7,777 bases of DNA. It comes from JAFGMR01 sp964632755 (lineage in GTDB: Archaea > Halobacteriota > Methanosarcinia > Methanotrichales > Methanotrichaceae). The position numbers and the translations under genes are program-made. Of the stretch, positions 1 through 5,666 are shown in pieces (position 1 is the stretch's first letter; each line of letters opens with the position of its first letter). The DNA lies in contig CAZWDT010000073.1 of assembly GCA_964632755.1 (NCBI GenBank), positions 1 to 7,777 on the forward strand, given 5' to 3'. The notes under the pieces are model-generated. The model did no database searches. It was not told where the DNA came from and was given only the letters and a program-made list of their open reading frames with translations.

Positions 1-228
1 GCGCGCGCCCCCCAGGCCTGATGCAACAACTGCCATGAGTTCGACCGCGGCTGTCGTGGCGAATACACGACTATTCTCAGTCCTTCTAGCGATCTCGGAG
101 ATAGTCAAACCCTGGTTGAACATGTCTATCATTTCGATGAACTTCCTGAGTCTAGCATCCGCACAAGCCCCGAGAGTGTCACTCAGGAATTGACAGGTGG
201 GTAGTTTATTACCGCCATTTTTGGACAC
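1..228 (-). CDS. Partial open frame with a helix-turn-helix-like segment, runs off the left edge
   Basis: This minus-strand frame is open for 76 codons from a GTG at 228 to the window edge, with an in-frame TAA directly upstream of the GTG. An ATG at 132 is the alternative start. I do not recognise the family. The stretch FNQGLTISEIARRTENSR, about residues 45-62, has the spacing of a helix-turn-helix (TISEIARRT as the positioning helix, then a turn). The preceding RLRKFIEMIDM would be the helix in front of it. That suggests a DNA-binding regulator or a resolvase-like protein, but this is inference from one motif. The first 15 codons overlap the end of the transposase remnant in another frame, so the true start may be the internal ATG, or the gene may itself have been damaged by the insertion. 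The frame is open and has plausible composition, but no clear SD site is visible at either start. Confidence 0.35.
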   Translation of the reverse strand, partial: MSKNGGNKLPTCQFLSDTLGACADARLRKFIEMIDMFNQGLTISEIARRTENSRVFATTAAVELMAVVASGLGGAR

Positions 229-494
229 TTATAGACCGCCATTGACACCAGTTCAGGATCCGATAGGCCAAACCAATGTTGAAGTACGAGCAGCTTCACC
301 ATAATCACAATATCGATATTCGGGCGGCCTCTGCGACTCGTTTTGTTATTATATAAATCACGCCCCATAAACTTAAAACGCTCCCAATCGATCGGAGATC
401 CGATATCACATAGGGGATTTCCCGGCGCCTTAACATGAGAATATTGGTTCTTCGCTGAATTGAGTGGGTATGGATCATGGGAGATTTCCGGCAT
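183..494 (-). pseudogene. IS5-family transposase, N-terminal fragment
   Basis: The 103-residue frame resembles the N-terminal DUF772-type domain of IS5-family transposases. Residues about 30-50 (PIDWERFKFMGRDLYNN) and 56-82 (RRGRPNIDIVIMVKLLVLQHW, then FGLSDPEL) match the typical pattern 'IDWE.F...L...Y....GRP..D.V.M.K.L.LQ.W..LSD.EL'. IS5 transposases are normally several hundred residues long and carry a C-terminal DDE catalytic domain. Here the similarity stops after about residue 84. The last 18 residues (from VSMAVYKCPK) do not look like transposase, and the frame closes at a TGA. No DDE domain follows in any frame, so this is a truncated, inactive copy. I could not find terminal inverted repeats or a target-site duplication. 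The join with host DNA probably lies around 215-245. Confidence 0.7.
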
Positions 495-834
495 GAGTCA
501 TTTGTTATGTCAAGGTGTATGTGATGAGCCGCTACATCTCGATAATCATGGAGGAATGGTGAGATGAAGGCAGAAAGGCGCCGACACTTGCCACCCCATA
601 CCCACATTGAATAGCGAGGAACCTCAATTGGGAACTCAGGTTTTAGGCACATAGAATCGGGTCATAGCGATCCACTGTGCCAAATCTTAAAAACGAATAC
701 CCCGCAGCTTGCTGCGGGATGCGCCACCGCCGTTCGCATTACCTAATAGGGCTCGGCGACGCAATCCGGACGCTCTCACCTTTTTGGGATACTGAACTGA
801 TATGGTAGCATCCTTCGATTAGGCGGGATGATGA
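495..834. other. 340-bp stretch without a recognisable gene
   Basis: This stretch lies between the transposase remnant and the end of tfb. It carries a minus-strand open frame (305-652) whose sequence I do not recognise and which has no family-like motif, so I do not call it a gene. Part of the stretch is probably the left end of the IS5 element, but no inverted repeat could be assigned. A perfect GC hairpin lies at 701-718 and is listed separately. No tRNA, rRNA or CRISPR structure is visible. Confidence 0.5.
688..720 (-). terminator. GC hairpin followed by a T-run, possible tfb terminator or mobile palindrome
   Basis: CCCGCAGC at 701-708 and GCTGCGGG at 711-718 form a perfect 8-bp inverted repeat around TT. 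In practice this would be about a 7-bp stem with a 4-nt loop. Read on the minus strand, the hairpin is followed within about 7 bases by a run of five T at 689-693. The arrangement lies about 115 bp past the tfb stop codon and could end the gar1-tfb transcript. Archaea rely mainly on oligo-U, so the hairpin may not matter for termination. It could instead be a dispersed REP-like palindrome. Confidence 0.4.
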
Positions 835-1848
835 CTAGAGTATGATCTCTATATCCAGCTCCTCGGCAAGCTCCTTGTAACGGTTCCTGATGGTGACCTC
901 GGTCACGCCGGCAACGTCCGCCACCTCCCTCTGGGTCCGCCTGTCCCCGCAGAGGATGGATGCTATGTATATGGCTGCAGCGGCAACGCCGGTCGGTCCC
1001 CGACCGCTGGTCAGCTCCTTCTCCGCCGCCTGGCGTAGGATCTCGATCCCGCGAGCCTGCACCTCTCCTTTCAGGTTCAGGCCAGAACAGAAGCGTGGGA
1101 TGTAGTCGATCGGACTCGTCGGCATGAGTTTTAGGGCCAGCTCTCGCGATACGAATCGATAGGTGCGGCCGATCTCCTTTCTGCTCACCCTCGATACCTC
1201 CGCGATCTCATCGAGGGTTCGAGGCACGTTGCACTGCCGGCAAGCCGCATAGAGGGCAGCTGCTGCCACGCCCTCGATGCTTCGCCCGCGGATGAGGTTC
1301 TTGTCGACCGCTTTTCGGTAGACGACGGCTGCCGTCTCTCGGACGTTCCTTGAGAGGCCTAGGGCTGAAGCCATGCGGTCGAGCTCAGAGAGCGCAAAGG
1401 CGAGGTTCCTCTCGGTCGCATTGCTCACGCGGATGCGCCGCTGCCACTTCCTCAGCCGGTACAGCTGTGCCCTGTTCTTGGATGAGATAGTCTTTCCGTA
1501 GGAGTCCCTGTTTCTCCAGTCGATCATGGTCGACAGGCCCTTGTCGTGGATGGTGTACGTCATGGGCGCGCCCACCCTCGACCTCTTCATCCTCTGGTCA
1601 TGGTCGAAGGCTCGCCACTCCGGCCCCTGATCGATGAAGTTCTCGTCGATTACAAGGCCGCACTCGGCACAGACGAGCTCTGCCCTCTCGTAGTCCCGCA
1701 CAAGGGTATGGCTCTTGCACTCGGGGCACTCTACTGTGAACCTCTCCAGCTCATCGATCTTCTCCTTCTCCCTCTTGAGCCGGGTCCTCTCCTCGATCTT
1801 CTCGTGTTCAGTCCGCTCTATCTCTCGAATCCTCTCTAACTCTTCCAC
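835..1848 (-). CDS. tfb: Transcription initiation factor IIB (TFB)
   Basis: TFB binds the TBP-TATA complex, contacts the BRE and recruits RNA polymerase. The 337-residue protein has a charged helical N-terminal extension (1-38), then a zinc ribbon with C41, C44, C60 and C63 (CPEC and CAEC). The B-reader/linker region includes GPEWRAFD (75-82). Two cyclin folds follow (about 142-230 and 236-330), carrying the paired repeats GRSIEGVAAAALYAACR and GRGPTGVAAAAIYIAS. The length and the RAFDHDQRMKRSRVGAPMT region agree with what I remember of Methanosarcina TFB. The start is GTG, fixed by an in-frame TAA just before it and by AGGAG nine bases upstream. The gene overlaps the end of gar1 by 13 bp, so translation is probably coupled. 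The identification is essentially certain. Confidence 0.98.
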   Translation of the reverse strand: MEELERIREIERTEHEKIEERTRLKREKEKIDELERFTVECPECKSHTLVRDYERAELVCAECGLVIDENFIDQGPEWRAFDHDQRMKRSRVGAPMTYTIHDKGLSTMIDWRNRDSYGKTISSKNRAQLYRLRKWQRRIRVSNATERNLAFALSELDRMASALGLSRNVRETAAVVYRKAVDKNLIRGRSIEGVAAAALYAACRQCNVPRTLDEIAEVSRVSRKEIGRTYRFVSRELALKLMPTSPIDYIPRFCSGLNLKGEVQARGIEILRQAAEKELTSGRGPTGVAAAAIYIASILCGDRRTQREVADVAGVTEVTIRNRYKELAEELDIEIIL

Positions 1849-2120
1849 TTACCATCTCTCCTGGACGCCTCATCGACGTAGAGCTTCTTTCCCACGTGGG
1901 CCGTGACATCAATGCCCCGATTCGGCCTGACCACGATATAGGGCTGTTCTACCGGGCCGAAAATCTCAAATACCCGCCCAACCCTCCTCTTGTTGCGGTC
2001 AACTACAAGGGAGTTCACCCAAATTGGCCTATCTTCCCCTGCCTCCCCTCGGAGGATCAGTTTATTCTGAACCACGTGAAGCGCTATACCAAGCCTTCTC
2101 AATCGGCCACCCCCTTTCAA
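1836..2120 (-). CDS. gar1: H/ACA RNP protein Gar1
   Basis: Gar1 is a small beta-barrel subunit of the H/ACA ribonucleoprotein. It binds Cbf5 and helps load and release RNA during guided pseudouridylation of rRNA. The 94 residues show the family pattern: RRLGIALHV at the start, a conserved core VDRNKRRVGRVFEIFGPVEQPYI (about 40-62; V47-G48-R49-V50 and F54-G55-P56-V57 are the diagnostic residues), then V..H.GKKLY near the C-terminus. There is no Gly/Arg-rich tail, as expected for an archaeal Gar1. The start is a TTG at 2120 with AGGAG nine bases upstream. A second TTG at 2102 has GGGGGTG five bases upstream and would give 88 residues beginning MRRLGIALHV, which fits the family N-terminus better. 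The gene precedes tfb with a 13-bp overlap, a neighbourhood common in euryarchaea. Confidence 0.93.
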   Translation of the reverse strand: MKGGGRLRRLGIALHVVQNKLILRGEAGEDRPIWVNSLVVDRNKRRVGRVFEIFGPVEQPYIVVRPNRGIDVTAHVGKKLYVDEASRRDGKWKS

Positions 2121-2212
2121 TTCGGCTCTCTCCTATATATACTTTTCGAAAACCATTTATTTAATGATCCCCTAGGTAAAGCTTTATCTCCCTTCGCCCA
2201 ATAGACGGGCAT
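2121..2212. promoter_or_regulatory. Divergent promoter between gar1-tfb and the NOG1-like gene
   Basis: This 92-bp region separates two outward-facing genes. TATATATA lies at 2134-2141 and an A/T-rich box ATTTATTTAAT at 2155-2165. Between them is the perfect palindrome TTTTCGAAAA (2143-2152), which gives a purine-rich BRE-like CGAAAA upstream of a TATA box in each direction. The right-hand box would start NOG1 transcription near 2186, a leader of about 27 nt. The left-hand box would start gar1 transcription near 2112, which is downstream of the TTG at 2120 but upstream of the TTG at 2102. The minus strand of the right-hand box could serve the longer gar1 start. Assignments assume the usual TATA-to-start distance of about 26 bp. 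Confidence 0.6.
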
Positions 2213-3151
2213 ATGTTCGAGAGGTTGCCCACCGTCCCTCGCTCCCAGGAGCTGGTGGATAGGGCCTTCAGACGGTCTTCCAGGTCCGAGAAGGGTGCGA
2301 AGTATCAGGAGTCGATGGTTCGAATTGCAGGAAATATGCTCTCGGACAACCTGGCCAACTTGATACGGAAATTTCCCTCGCTCGAGAGGCTTCCCCCCTT
2401 CTACAGGGAGCTTTTGGATGTCATGGTGGGTATGGACAAGATGCGCATTAGCCTTGCCAGGGTGAGCTGGGCTTCAAAGCAGGTGGGCCAGATCTCTCGC
2501 GAGCATCTCCGCAAGATGAGGTCAGCCGAAGATAAGATCTCCGTCAGGAAGAAGGCCTTCGGTCGCATGGCATCAGTTCTCCGGTCTGTGGAAGGCGACC
2601 TTTTCTACCTGGGCGAGGCGAGAGACAGGTTGAGGAAGCTTCCCACCCTCGACCTCGACCTCCCTACGATAATCATCGCAGGCTATCCAAATGTGGGCAA
2701 GTCCAGCTTCCTTGCAAGGGTAACTGGAGCCAGGCCGCAGGTGGCAGCCTATCCCTTCACGACGCAAGGGATAATCGTGGGCCATATGGCGAGGGGAAAC
2801 CTCAGGTATCAGGTGTTGGATACGCCAGGGCTGCTGGATCGACCCCTCTTCGATAGAAATGAGATAGAGCTCCAGGCAATGGCTGCTCTCCGGCATCTGC
2901 AGGGGGTGGTGATCTTTTTGGTCGACCCAAGCGGCCACTGCGGATATCCCCTGGAGGAGCAGCTGGACTTGCTCGATAGCCTGAAGGGATGGATACAGCT
3001 GCCCGTGCTCGATGTCTATAATAAATGCGATATCACGGAAGGTGTCAAACGGGGTCTCTCCATCTCCACCCTCACCGGGGAAGGGATGGACCTGGCTGTG
3101 GAAGGGGCAATCGAGCTCATACCATCCTCAGTCAGTTTATCATCCGAATGA
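2213..3151 (+). CDS. NOG1-type GTPase, ribosome-assembly family
   Basis: This is an OBG/NOG1-class GTPase, probably acting in large-subunit assembly by analogy with eukaryotic Nog1. The 312 residues begin with a helical NOG1 N-terminal domain (1-150), which includes FERLPTVP at the start, a YRELLDVMVG segment (64-73) and a basic helix around 96-115. The G domain follows: G1 GYPNVGKSS (157-165), G2 threonine in PFTTQGI (181-187), G3 DTPG (203-206), G4 NKCD (270-273) and G5 STLTGEG (285-291). It stops shortly after the G domain and lacks the long C-terminal extension of eukaryotic Nog1, as is normal in archaea. The start is ATG at 2213 with only a weak SD (ACGGGC). Its last 20 bp overlap the convergent DUF1699 gene. 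I see no missing catalytic motif. Confidence 0.93.
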   Translation: MFERLPTVPRSQELVDRAFRRSSRSEKGAKYQESMVRIAGNMLSDNLANLIRKFPSLERLPPFYRELLDVMVGMDKMRISLARVSWASKQVGQISREHLRKMRSAEDKISVRKKAFGRMASVLRSVEGDLFYLGEARDRLRKLPTLDLDLPTIIIAGYPNVGKSSFLARVTGARPQVAAYPFTTQGIIVGHMARGNLRYQVLDTPGLLDRPLFDRNEIELQAMAALRHLQGVVIFLVDPSGHCGYPLEEQLDLLDSLKGWIQLPVLDVYNKCDITEGVKRGLSISTLTGEGMDLAVEGAIELIPSSVSLSSE

Positions 3152-3533
3152 CGTAGCTCACGAGATCGGCAGACATCTTGGTATCCCCAACAATCGCGCT
3201 TACGACATCCTCAAGTGCCCAGCCGTTTGAGATCATGGAGTCGATCCGCCTCATTATTCCCTCGTCTATAATGAAGTACTCGTTCAGATCCTTGCGGTGG
3301 CCCAATAAGTCCCCCTCTATCAGCTCAACGCCCTGTATCTTCAGGAACATCTCGCCCGCTTGAGATACAGTCCTTCGATAAGAAACGGGAAGCTGGATTG
3401 CCCGTACTTGGGGGCAGATCTGAAGGAGCCTGAAGATATCGACGTTGGAGGCCCGAAAGGCCAGGTGGATCATCTGTTCGTTTCCGCTCAAGCCATCTAT
3501 CTCATCCTTGGAGCTGACCACCCTGAGCTTCAT
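3132..3533 (-). CDS. DUF1699 family protein
   Basis: The 133-residue protein matches what I recall of the archaeal DUF1699 family, whose function is unknown. Recognisable features are the opening MKLRVVSSKDEIDGL, IHLAFRASNVDIFRLLQICP (about 22-41), AIQLPVSYRRT (45-55), and GVELIEGDLLGHRKDLNEYF (67-86). The central part reads like a leucine-rich or rolled beta-alpha fold, and a helical C-terminus follows. No signal peptide, membrane segment or cysteine cluster is present. A longer frame exists upstream (to 3638), but a TATA box at 3588-3597 places the transcript start near 3567. That makes the ATG at 3533, where family similarity begins, the likely start. An ATG at 3557 cannot be excluded. The gene is convergent with the NOG1-like gene and overlaps it by 20 bp. 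Confidence 0.8.
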   Translation of the reverse strand: MKLRVVSSKDEIDGLSGNEQMIHLAFRASNVDIFRLLQICPQVRAIQLPVSYRRTVSQAGEMFLKIQGVELIEGDLLGHRKDLNEYFIIDEGIMRRIDSMISNGWALEDVVSAIVGDTKMSADLVSYVIRMIN

Positions 3534-3587
3534 CTCTCGAACTCTCTTTGATCCCATCCTGCTCAGTGGGTGGGGTCGCCTCTCTTT

Positions 3588-3597
3588 GCATATAAAG
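3588..3597 (-). promoter_or_regulatory. TATA box for the DUF1699 gene
   Basis: On the minus strand the sequence reads TTTATATGCA. It lies in the 101-bp gap between the methyltransferase stop and the DUF1699 start. A transcript starting about 26 bp downstream (near 3567) would have a leader of roughly 34 nt before the ATG at 3533. This argues that the DUF1699 gene has its own promoter and that the long upstream reading frame is not its true start. Confidence 0.5.
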
Positions 3598-3634
3598 ATA
3601 TTGTTTCGAGTGCAATATTGCTTAAATCTAGCAA

Positions 3635-4228
3635 TCAATCCTTTTGGGAAATCGTCAACCTCAGGACGATCAGCTTCTCGAAGAAATGGCTCTCAGAGGT
3701 CAGCTCTTGAGAGTCCAGCCCATGCCGGGAGGCCTCTTCGATCACTTTTCCGACACCGGTGAGTGTGGAGATAAGCATGAGGGCGCGCCCTCCTGGCCTG
3801 AGGTGGGGCCTCAAATCCCTTAAGAACTGGACGATCGTATCCCTGCCGCTTTCGCCGCCATCGAAGGCGAGGTTGAGCCAGCCGTCTAACCTCTCGTCGG
3901 AAAAAGTGGGCAGATATGGGGGATTGAAGAGCACCAGATCGAAGCTGCCCTTGATCCCTCGAAAGAGGTCAGCCCGAATGGCTTTTATGCCATAGCCCTT
4001 GACAAGACTGGTGGCATGGGGGTTGATGTCTGTCGCAATAAGGTCCTTTGCCTGTTGCGCCATCCCTCGGGAGATCAGGCCCATTCCGCAGCCGATCTCG
4101 AGCACCTCGTCCGAGGGCCTCACCTCTTCCATGGCAGCCCTGAGCAGCAGATGGGTATCCTCGCCAGGGGGGTATATCTGGTCCAAGGAAGGCTGGATCT
4201 GCCGAGGTCTTTGAGCTGACTCTCTCAT
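3635..4228 (-). CDS. HemK2/Mtq2-type protein-glutamine methyltransferase
   Basis: This is a class I SAM-dependent methyltransferase. The HemK2/Mtq2 group methylates the glutamine of the GGQ motif in class I release factors, here presumably aRF1. Numbered from the ATG at 4228 (197 residues), the opening IYPPGEDTHLLL (18-29) matches the 'Y.P.EDT.LL' signature of the group. Motif I LEIGCGMG (43-50) and the acidic ATDINP (65-70) bind SAM. NPPY (102-105) is the catalytic motif that grips the glutamine. It lacks the N-terminal helical domain of bacterial PrmC, as expected for the archaeal/eukaryotic type. The start is well supported by GGAGGGTGAT ending just before the ATG. The ATG at 4255 has no comparable site. 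A TATA-like box lies in the end of the upstream gene. Confidence 0.88.
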   Translation of the reverse strand: MRESAQRPRQIQPSLDQIYPPGEDTHLLLRAAMEEVRPSDEVLEIGCGMGLISRGMAQQAKDLIATDINPHATSLVKGYGIKAIRADLFRGIKGSFDLVLFNPPYLPTFSDERLDGWLNLAFDGGESGRDTIVQFLRDLRPHLRPGGRALMLISTLTGVGKVIEEASRHGLDSQELTSESHFFEKLIVLRLTISQKD

Positions 4229-4285
4229 AATCACCCTCCTCGCAGTTTGGATCATATGAATCTGCTCGAGTCCGCGATGAATCGG

Positions 4286-4951
4286 TCAATATATTGGCCC
4301 TAAGATGGAGATCCCATCTCGGTCGACGACCATCTGATGCCTCTCCATCCGATGCTTGGTGGCCCTCATCTTTCTTATGCGGATGTATCTCTTGACGCCG
4401 TCTGCTCCCTCCACCAATCCAAGCTCGATCACGCCATCGGCCAGGAAGTGCTCCGGACCTCGTCGGGAGCTATCCTCCATGATCAGTAGAGATGTCAAGC
4501 CCATATCACGCAGATGGTCGAAGAAGTAATACATCTCGCGGCGCAGGTTGGTCGTTTCATCAGATAGGGTGTAGAGGGCGTTCATGGAGTCCAGGGCGAA
4601 GAGGGAGAGGCTCCCGTGCTTCTCTGAGTAATAGTCCAGCACCTCTTCAGTGGTCTTCAGCATATCCGGCTCCCTGTCTCGCCATTCCAGTCGCATATCC
4701 TGATAGTCGAATATGTGAAGTCCTTCGTGTCTCTTCACCCCCAAGCTCAACATGTTGCTCAGATGGCTCTCCTTGGTCTGCTCCAGGGTGGCGTAGAGGC
4801 CATGCCCTCCATCTTTTAGTTCGCTCGCGAGGAGGCTAAAGGCCAGGCCGGACTTGAGCGTCCCCTCAGCGCCCGTGACGAGGATGATCGATCCCTCGGG
4901 GATCTCCGTATCGAGAAGCCTATCGATGCCCTTTAGCGAGTCTCTGAACAT
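4286..4951 (-). CDS. Single-domain KaiC-like ATPase (RecA superfamily)
   Basis: This protein belongs to the archaeal RecA-superfamily ATPases often annotated as implicated in signal transduction. The 221 residues hold one KaiC domain: Walker A GAEGTLKS (27-34), a glutamate in ATLEQTKE (54-61) where KaiC has its catalytic glutamates, Walker B LFALDS (117-122), and RIRKMRATKH (191-200), which matches the KaiC motif that contacts nucleotide across subunits. Only one of the two adjacent KaiC glutamates is present (EQ rather than EE). There is no second domain and no phosphosite region. A longer in-frame extension overlaps padR, but AGGAGG three bases before the ATG at 4951 fixes the start. The gene begins 7 bp after the padR stop, so the two are surely cotranscribed. 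The partner and process are unknown. Confidence 0.85.
   Translation of the reverse strand: MFRDSLKGIDRLLDTEIPEGSIILVTGAEGTLKSGLAFSLLASELKDGGHGLYATLEQTKESHLSNMLSLGVKRHEGLHIFDYQDMRLEWRDREPDMLKTTEEVLDYYSEKHGSLSLFALDSMNALYTLSDETTNLRREMYYFFDHLRDMGLTSLLIMEDSSRRGPEHFLADGVIELGLVEGADGVKRYIRIRKMRATKHRMERHQMVVDRDGISILGPIY
4291..4300 (-). promoter_or_regulatory. Possible TATA box for the methyltransferase, inside the KaiC-like gene end
   Basis: CAATATATTG at 4291-4300 spans the last sense codons of the KaiC-like gene. A start about 26 bp downstream, near 4270, would give the methyltransferase a leader of about 42 nt containing its strong SD site. The gap between the two genes is 57 bp, so separate transcription, read-through, or both are possible. 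Confidence 0.35.
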
Positions 4952-4958
4952 GATCCTC

Positions 4959-5288
4959 CTATCTCCTGAATAAGGAGAGCGAATACTCGAGGGCCTTGAT
5001 GAATCCTTCGAACTTCTCTTCTGTGAACCTCTTTCCCTCCGTGGTGATCGAATAGCTCTTGGACCGCATATTCCCCTTGTTGAACTCCGCCCGGAGGACG
5101 CCCTCCTCCTCAAGGGAGTAGAGGATGGGATATACGGTCCCCTGGCTCAAGAAGACGTTGTAGCGGGAGAAGATCTCCTTTATGAGGTCGTAGCCGCACA
5201 TCGGCCTCTCCCGAAGGATGAATAAAAGTATAACATCGCGGTTGGATCTCACGATCTTGTCCAAGCAGGCTTGGCACTCCTCGGACAT
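4959..5288 (-). CDS. PadR-family transcriptional regulator
   Basis: This is a winged-helix regulator of the PadR family. From the ATG at 5288 (109 residues), the segment RDVILLFILRERPMCGYDLIKEI opens the winged helix. The sequence SQGTVYPILYSLEEEGVL (about 49-66) is the diagnostic PadR recognition helix and turn. YSITTEGK (about 78-85) is the wing. A C-terminal helix follows for dimerisation. The short N-terminus carries a CQAC pair (C5, C8). Upstream in-frame ATGs at 5324 and 5345 exist. I chose 5288 because AGGAG lies seven bases before it and the family domain starts soon after. It is the first gene of a pair with the KaiC-like ATPase. PadR proteins often repress their own operon, which would make that ATPase a target, but no operator was identified. 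Confidence 0.88.
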   Translation of the reverse strand: MSEECQACLDKIVRSNRDVILLFILRERPMCGYDLIKEIFSRYNVFLSQGTVYPILYSLEEEGVLRAEFNKGNMRSKSYSITTEGKRFTEEKFEGFIKALEYSLSLFRR

Positions 5289-5395
5289 GTCCAACTCCTG
5301 CCCTCTCTCGATCGAGTTCTCCATCAGATCACAACTAACTCCCATTTTCTCGTTCTTTTGCTCTCTTCGACGGCGCCCTCGCCCAATGGTATCAT

Positions 5396-5410
5396 CTTTA
5401 ATTTAGCAAG
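5396..5410 (-). promoter_or_regulatory. TATA/BRE promoter of padR and the KaiC-like gene
   Basis: On the minus strand this reads CTTGCTAAATTAAAG, with a TATA-like core CTAAATTAAA at 5397-5406. The predicted transcript start is near 5376, leaving about 88 nt before the preferred padR ATG. A second weaker box (CTTTATGC, about 5416-5423) lies slightly further upstream. The long leader would leave room for a PadR operator, but I see no convincing inverted repeat. Confidence 0.4.
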
Positions 5411-5477
5411 GATGAGCATAAAGAGTTTTCCATGTCAATAGGGCAGATAAAATTGGCTTTCATTGGGGTACATTTTC

Positions 5478-5490
5478 AATAAATTAAAAA
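5478..5490 (-). terminator. T-rich terminator of the kinase-DUF835 operon
   Basis: On the minus strand this is a run TTTTTAATTTATT about 140 bp past the DUF835 stop and just after the decayed gene tail. Archaeal RNA polymerase terminates at U-rich runs. This is the first such run downstream of the operon and it precedes the padR promoter region. Confidence 0.4.
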
Positions 5491-5593
5491 CCAATCCGCC
5501 CATATGCTTCCAGCGCTTTTACAGCCTCTTCAAGGTCGCTTCGGTCCGCCCTCCTCTAAACTCGACGCAATCACCCTCATATTCCTCTCGATG
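5484..5593 (-). pseudogene. Decayed gene tail resembling the end of the adjacent DUF835 gene
   Basis: Two coding-like pieces lie here in different frames. The first, starting at 5593 on the minus strand, encodes IERNMRVIASS and is nearly identical to IERDMRAIAPS at the end of the DUF835 protein. The second, at 5484-5555, is a 23-residue open stretch ending SDLEEAVKALEAYGRIGF then TAA. It looks like a real amphipathic C-terminal helix. A one-base shift and an in-frame TAG separate the two pieces, and no start codon precedes them. The simplest reading is a leftover 3' end of a related DUF835 gene, or the original longer end of the present one. It is not a working gene. Confidence 0.5.
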
Positions 5594-5666
5594 TCTCACA
5601 ATCTGGGTGGTTGGGGTCAGGAAATTCGACTAACTCGGCGCAATCGCCCTCATATCCCTCTCGATG
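5559..5666. repeat. Imperfect 35-bp direct repeat, 73-bp offset
   Basis: Positions 5559-5593 and 5632-5666 match at 32 of 35 bases, and all three differences are transitions. The right copy is the 3' end and stop codon region of the DUF835 gene. The left copy lies in the intergenic region. The offset of 73 bp is not a multiple of three, so the copy falls in a different frame relative to the gene. Confidence 0.85.

Noticed and set aside
217..228. Programmed frameshift at the five-A run joining the transposase and helix-turn-helix frames
   Set aside because: The run is not a standard slippery heptamer in the transposase frame, and the downstream frame does not encode a transposase DDE domain.
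305..652. A 115-residue minus-strand open frame upstream of and overlapping the transposase remnant
   Set aside because: It shows no recognisable motif, shares DNA with the better-supported transposase frame and has no clear SD site. It is probably a chance frame.
890..1105. Plus-strand open frames within tfb and other genes, for example here and at 1546-1839, 5664-6140 and 6645-7025
   Set aside because: They are opposite-strand shadows of strongly conserved genes and have no motifs of their own.
3534..3638. A 35-residue extension of the DUF1699 protein
   Set aside because: It spans a good TATA box and would need a transcript starting further upstream. Family similarity begins at the ATG at 3533.
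4952..5113. A 54-residue N-terminal extension of the KaiC-like ATPase
   Set aside because: It is an Arg/Ser-rich read of padR DNA in another frame. The strong SD before the ATG at 4951 and the start of family similarity there argue against it.
5289..5629. Possible small RNA or riboswitch in the gap between padR and the DUF835 gene
   Set aside because: I see only promoter boxes, a T-rich run and the decayed gene tail. No convincing conserved fold was found.
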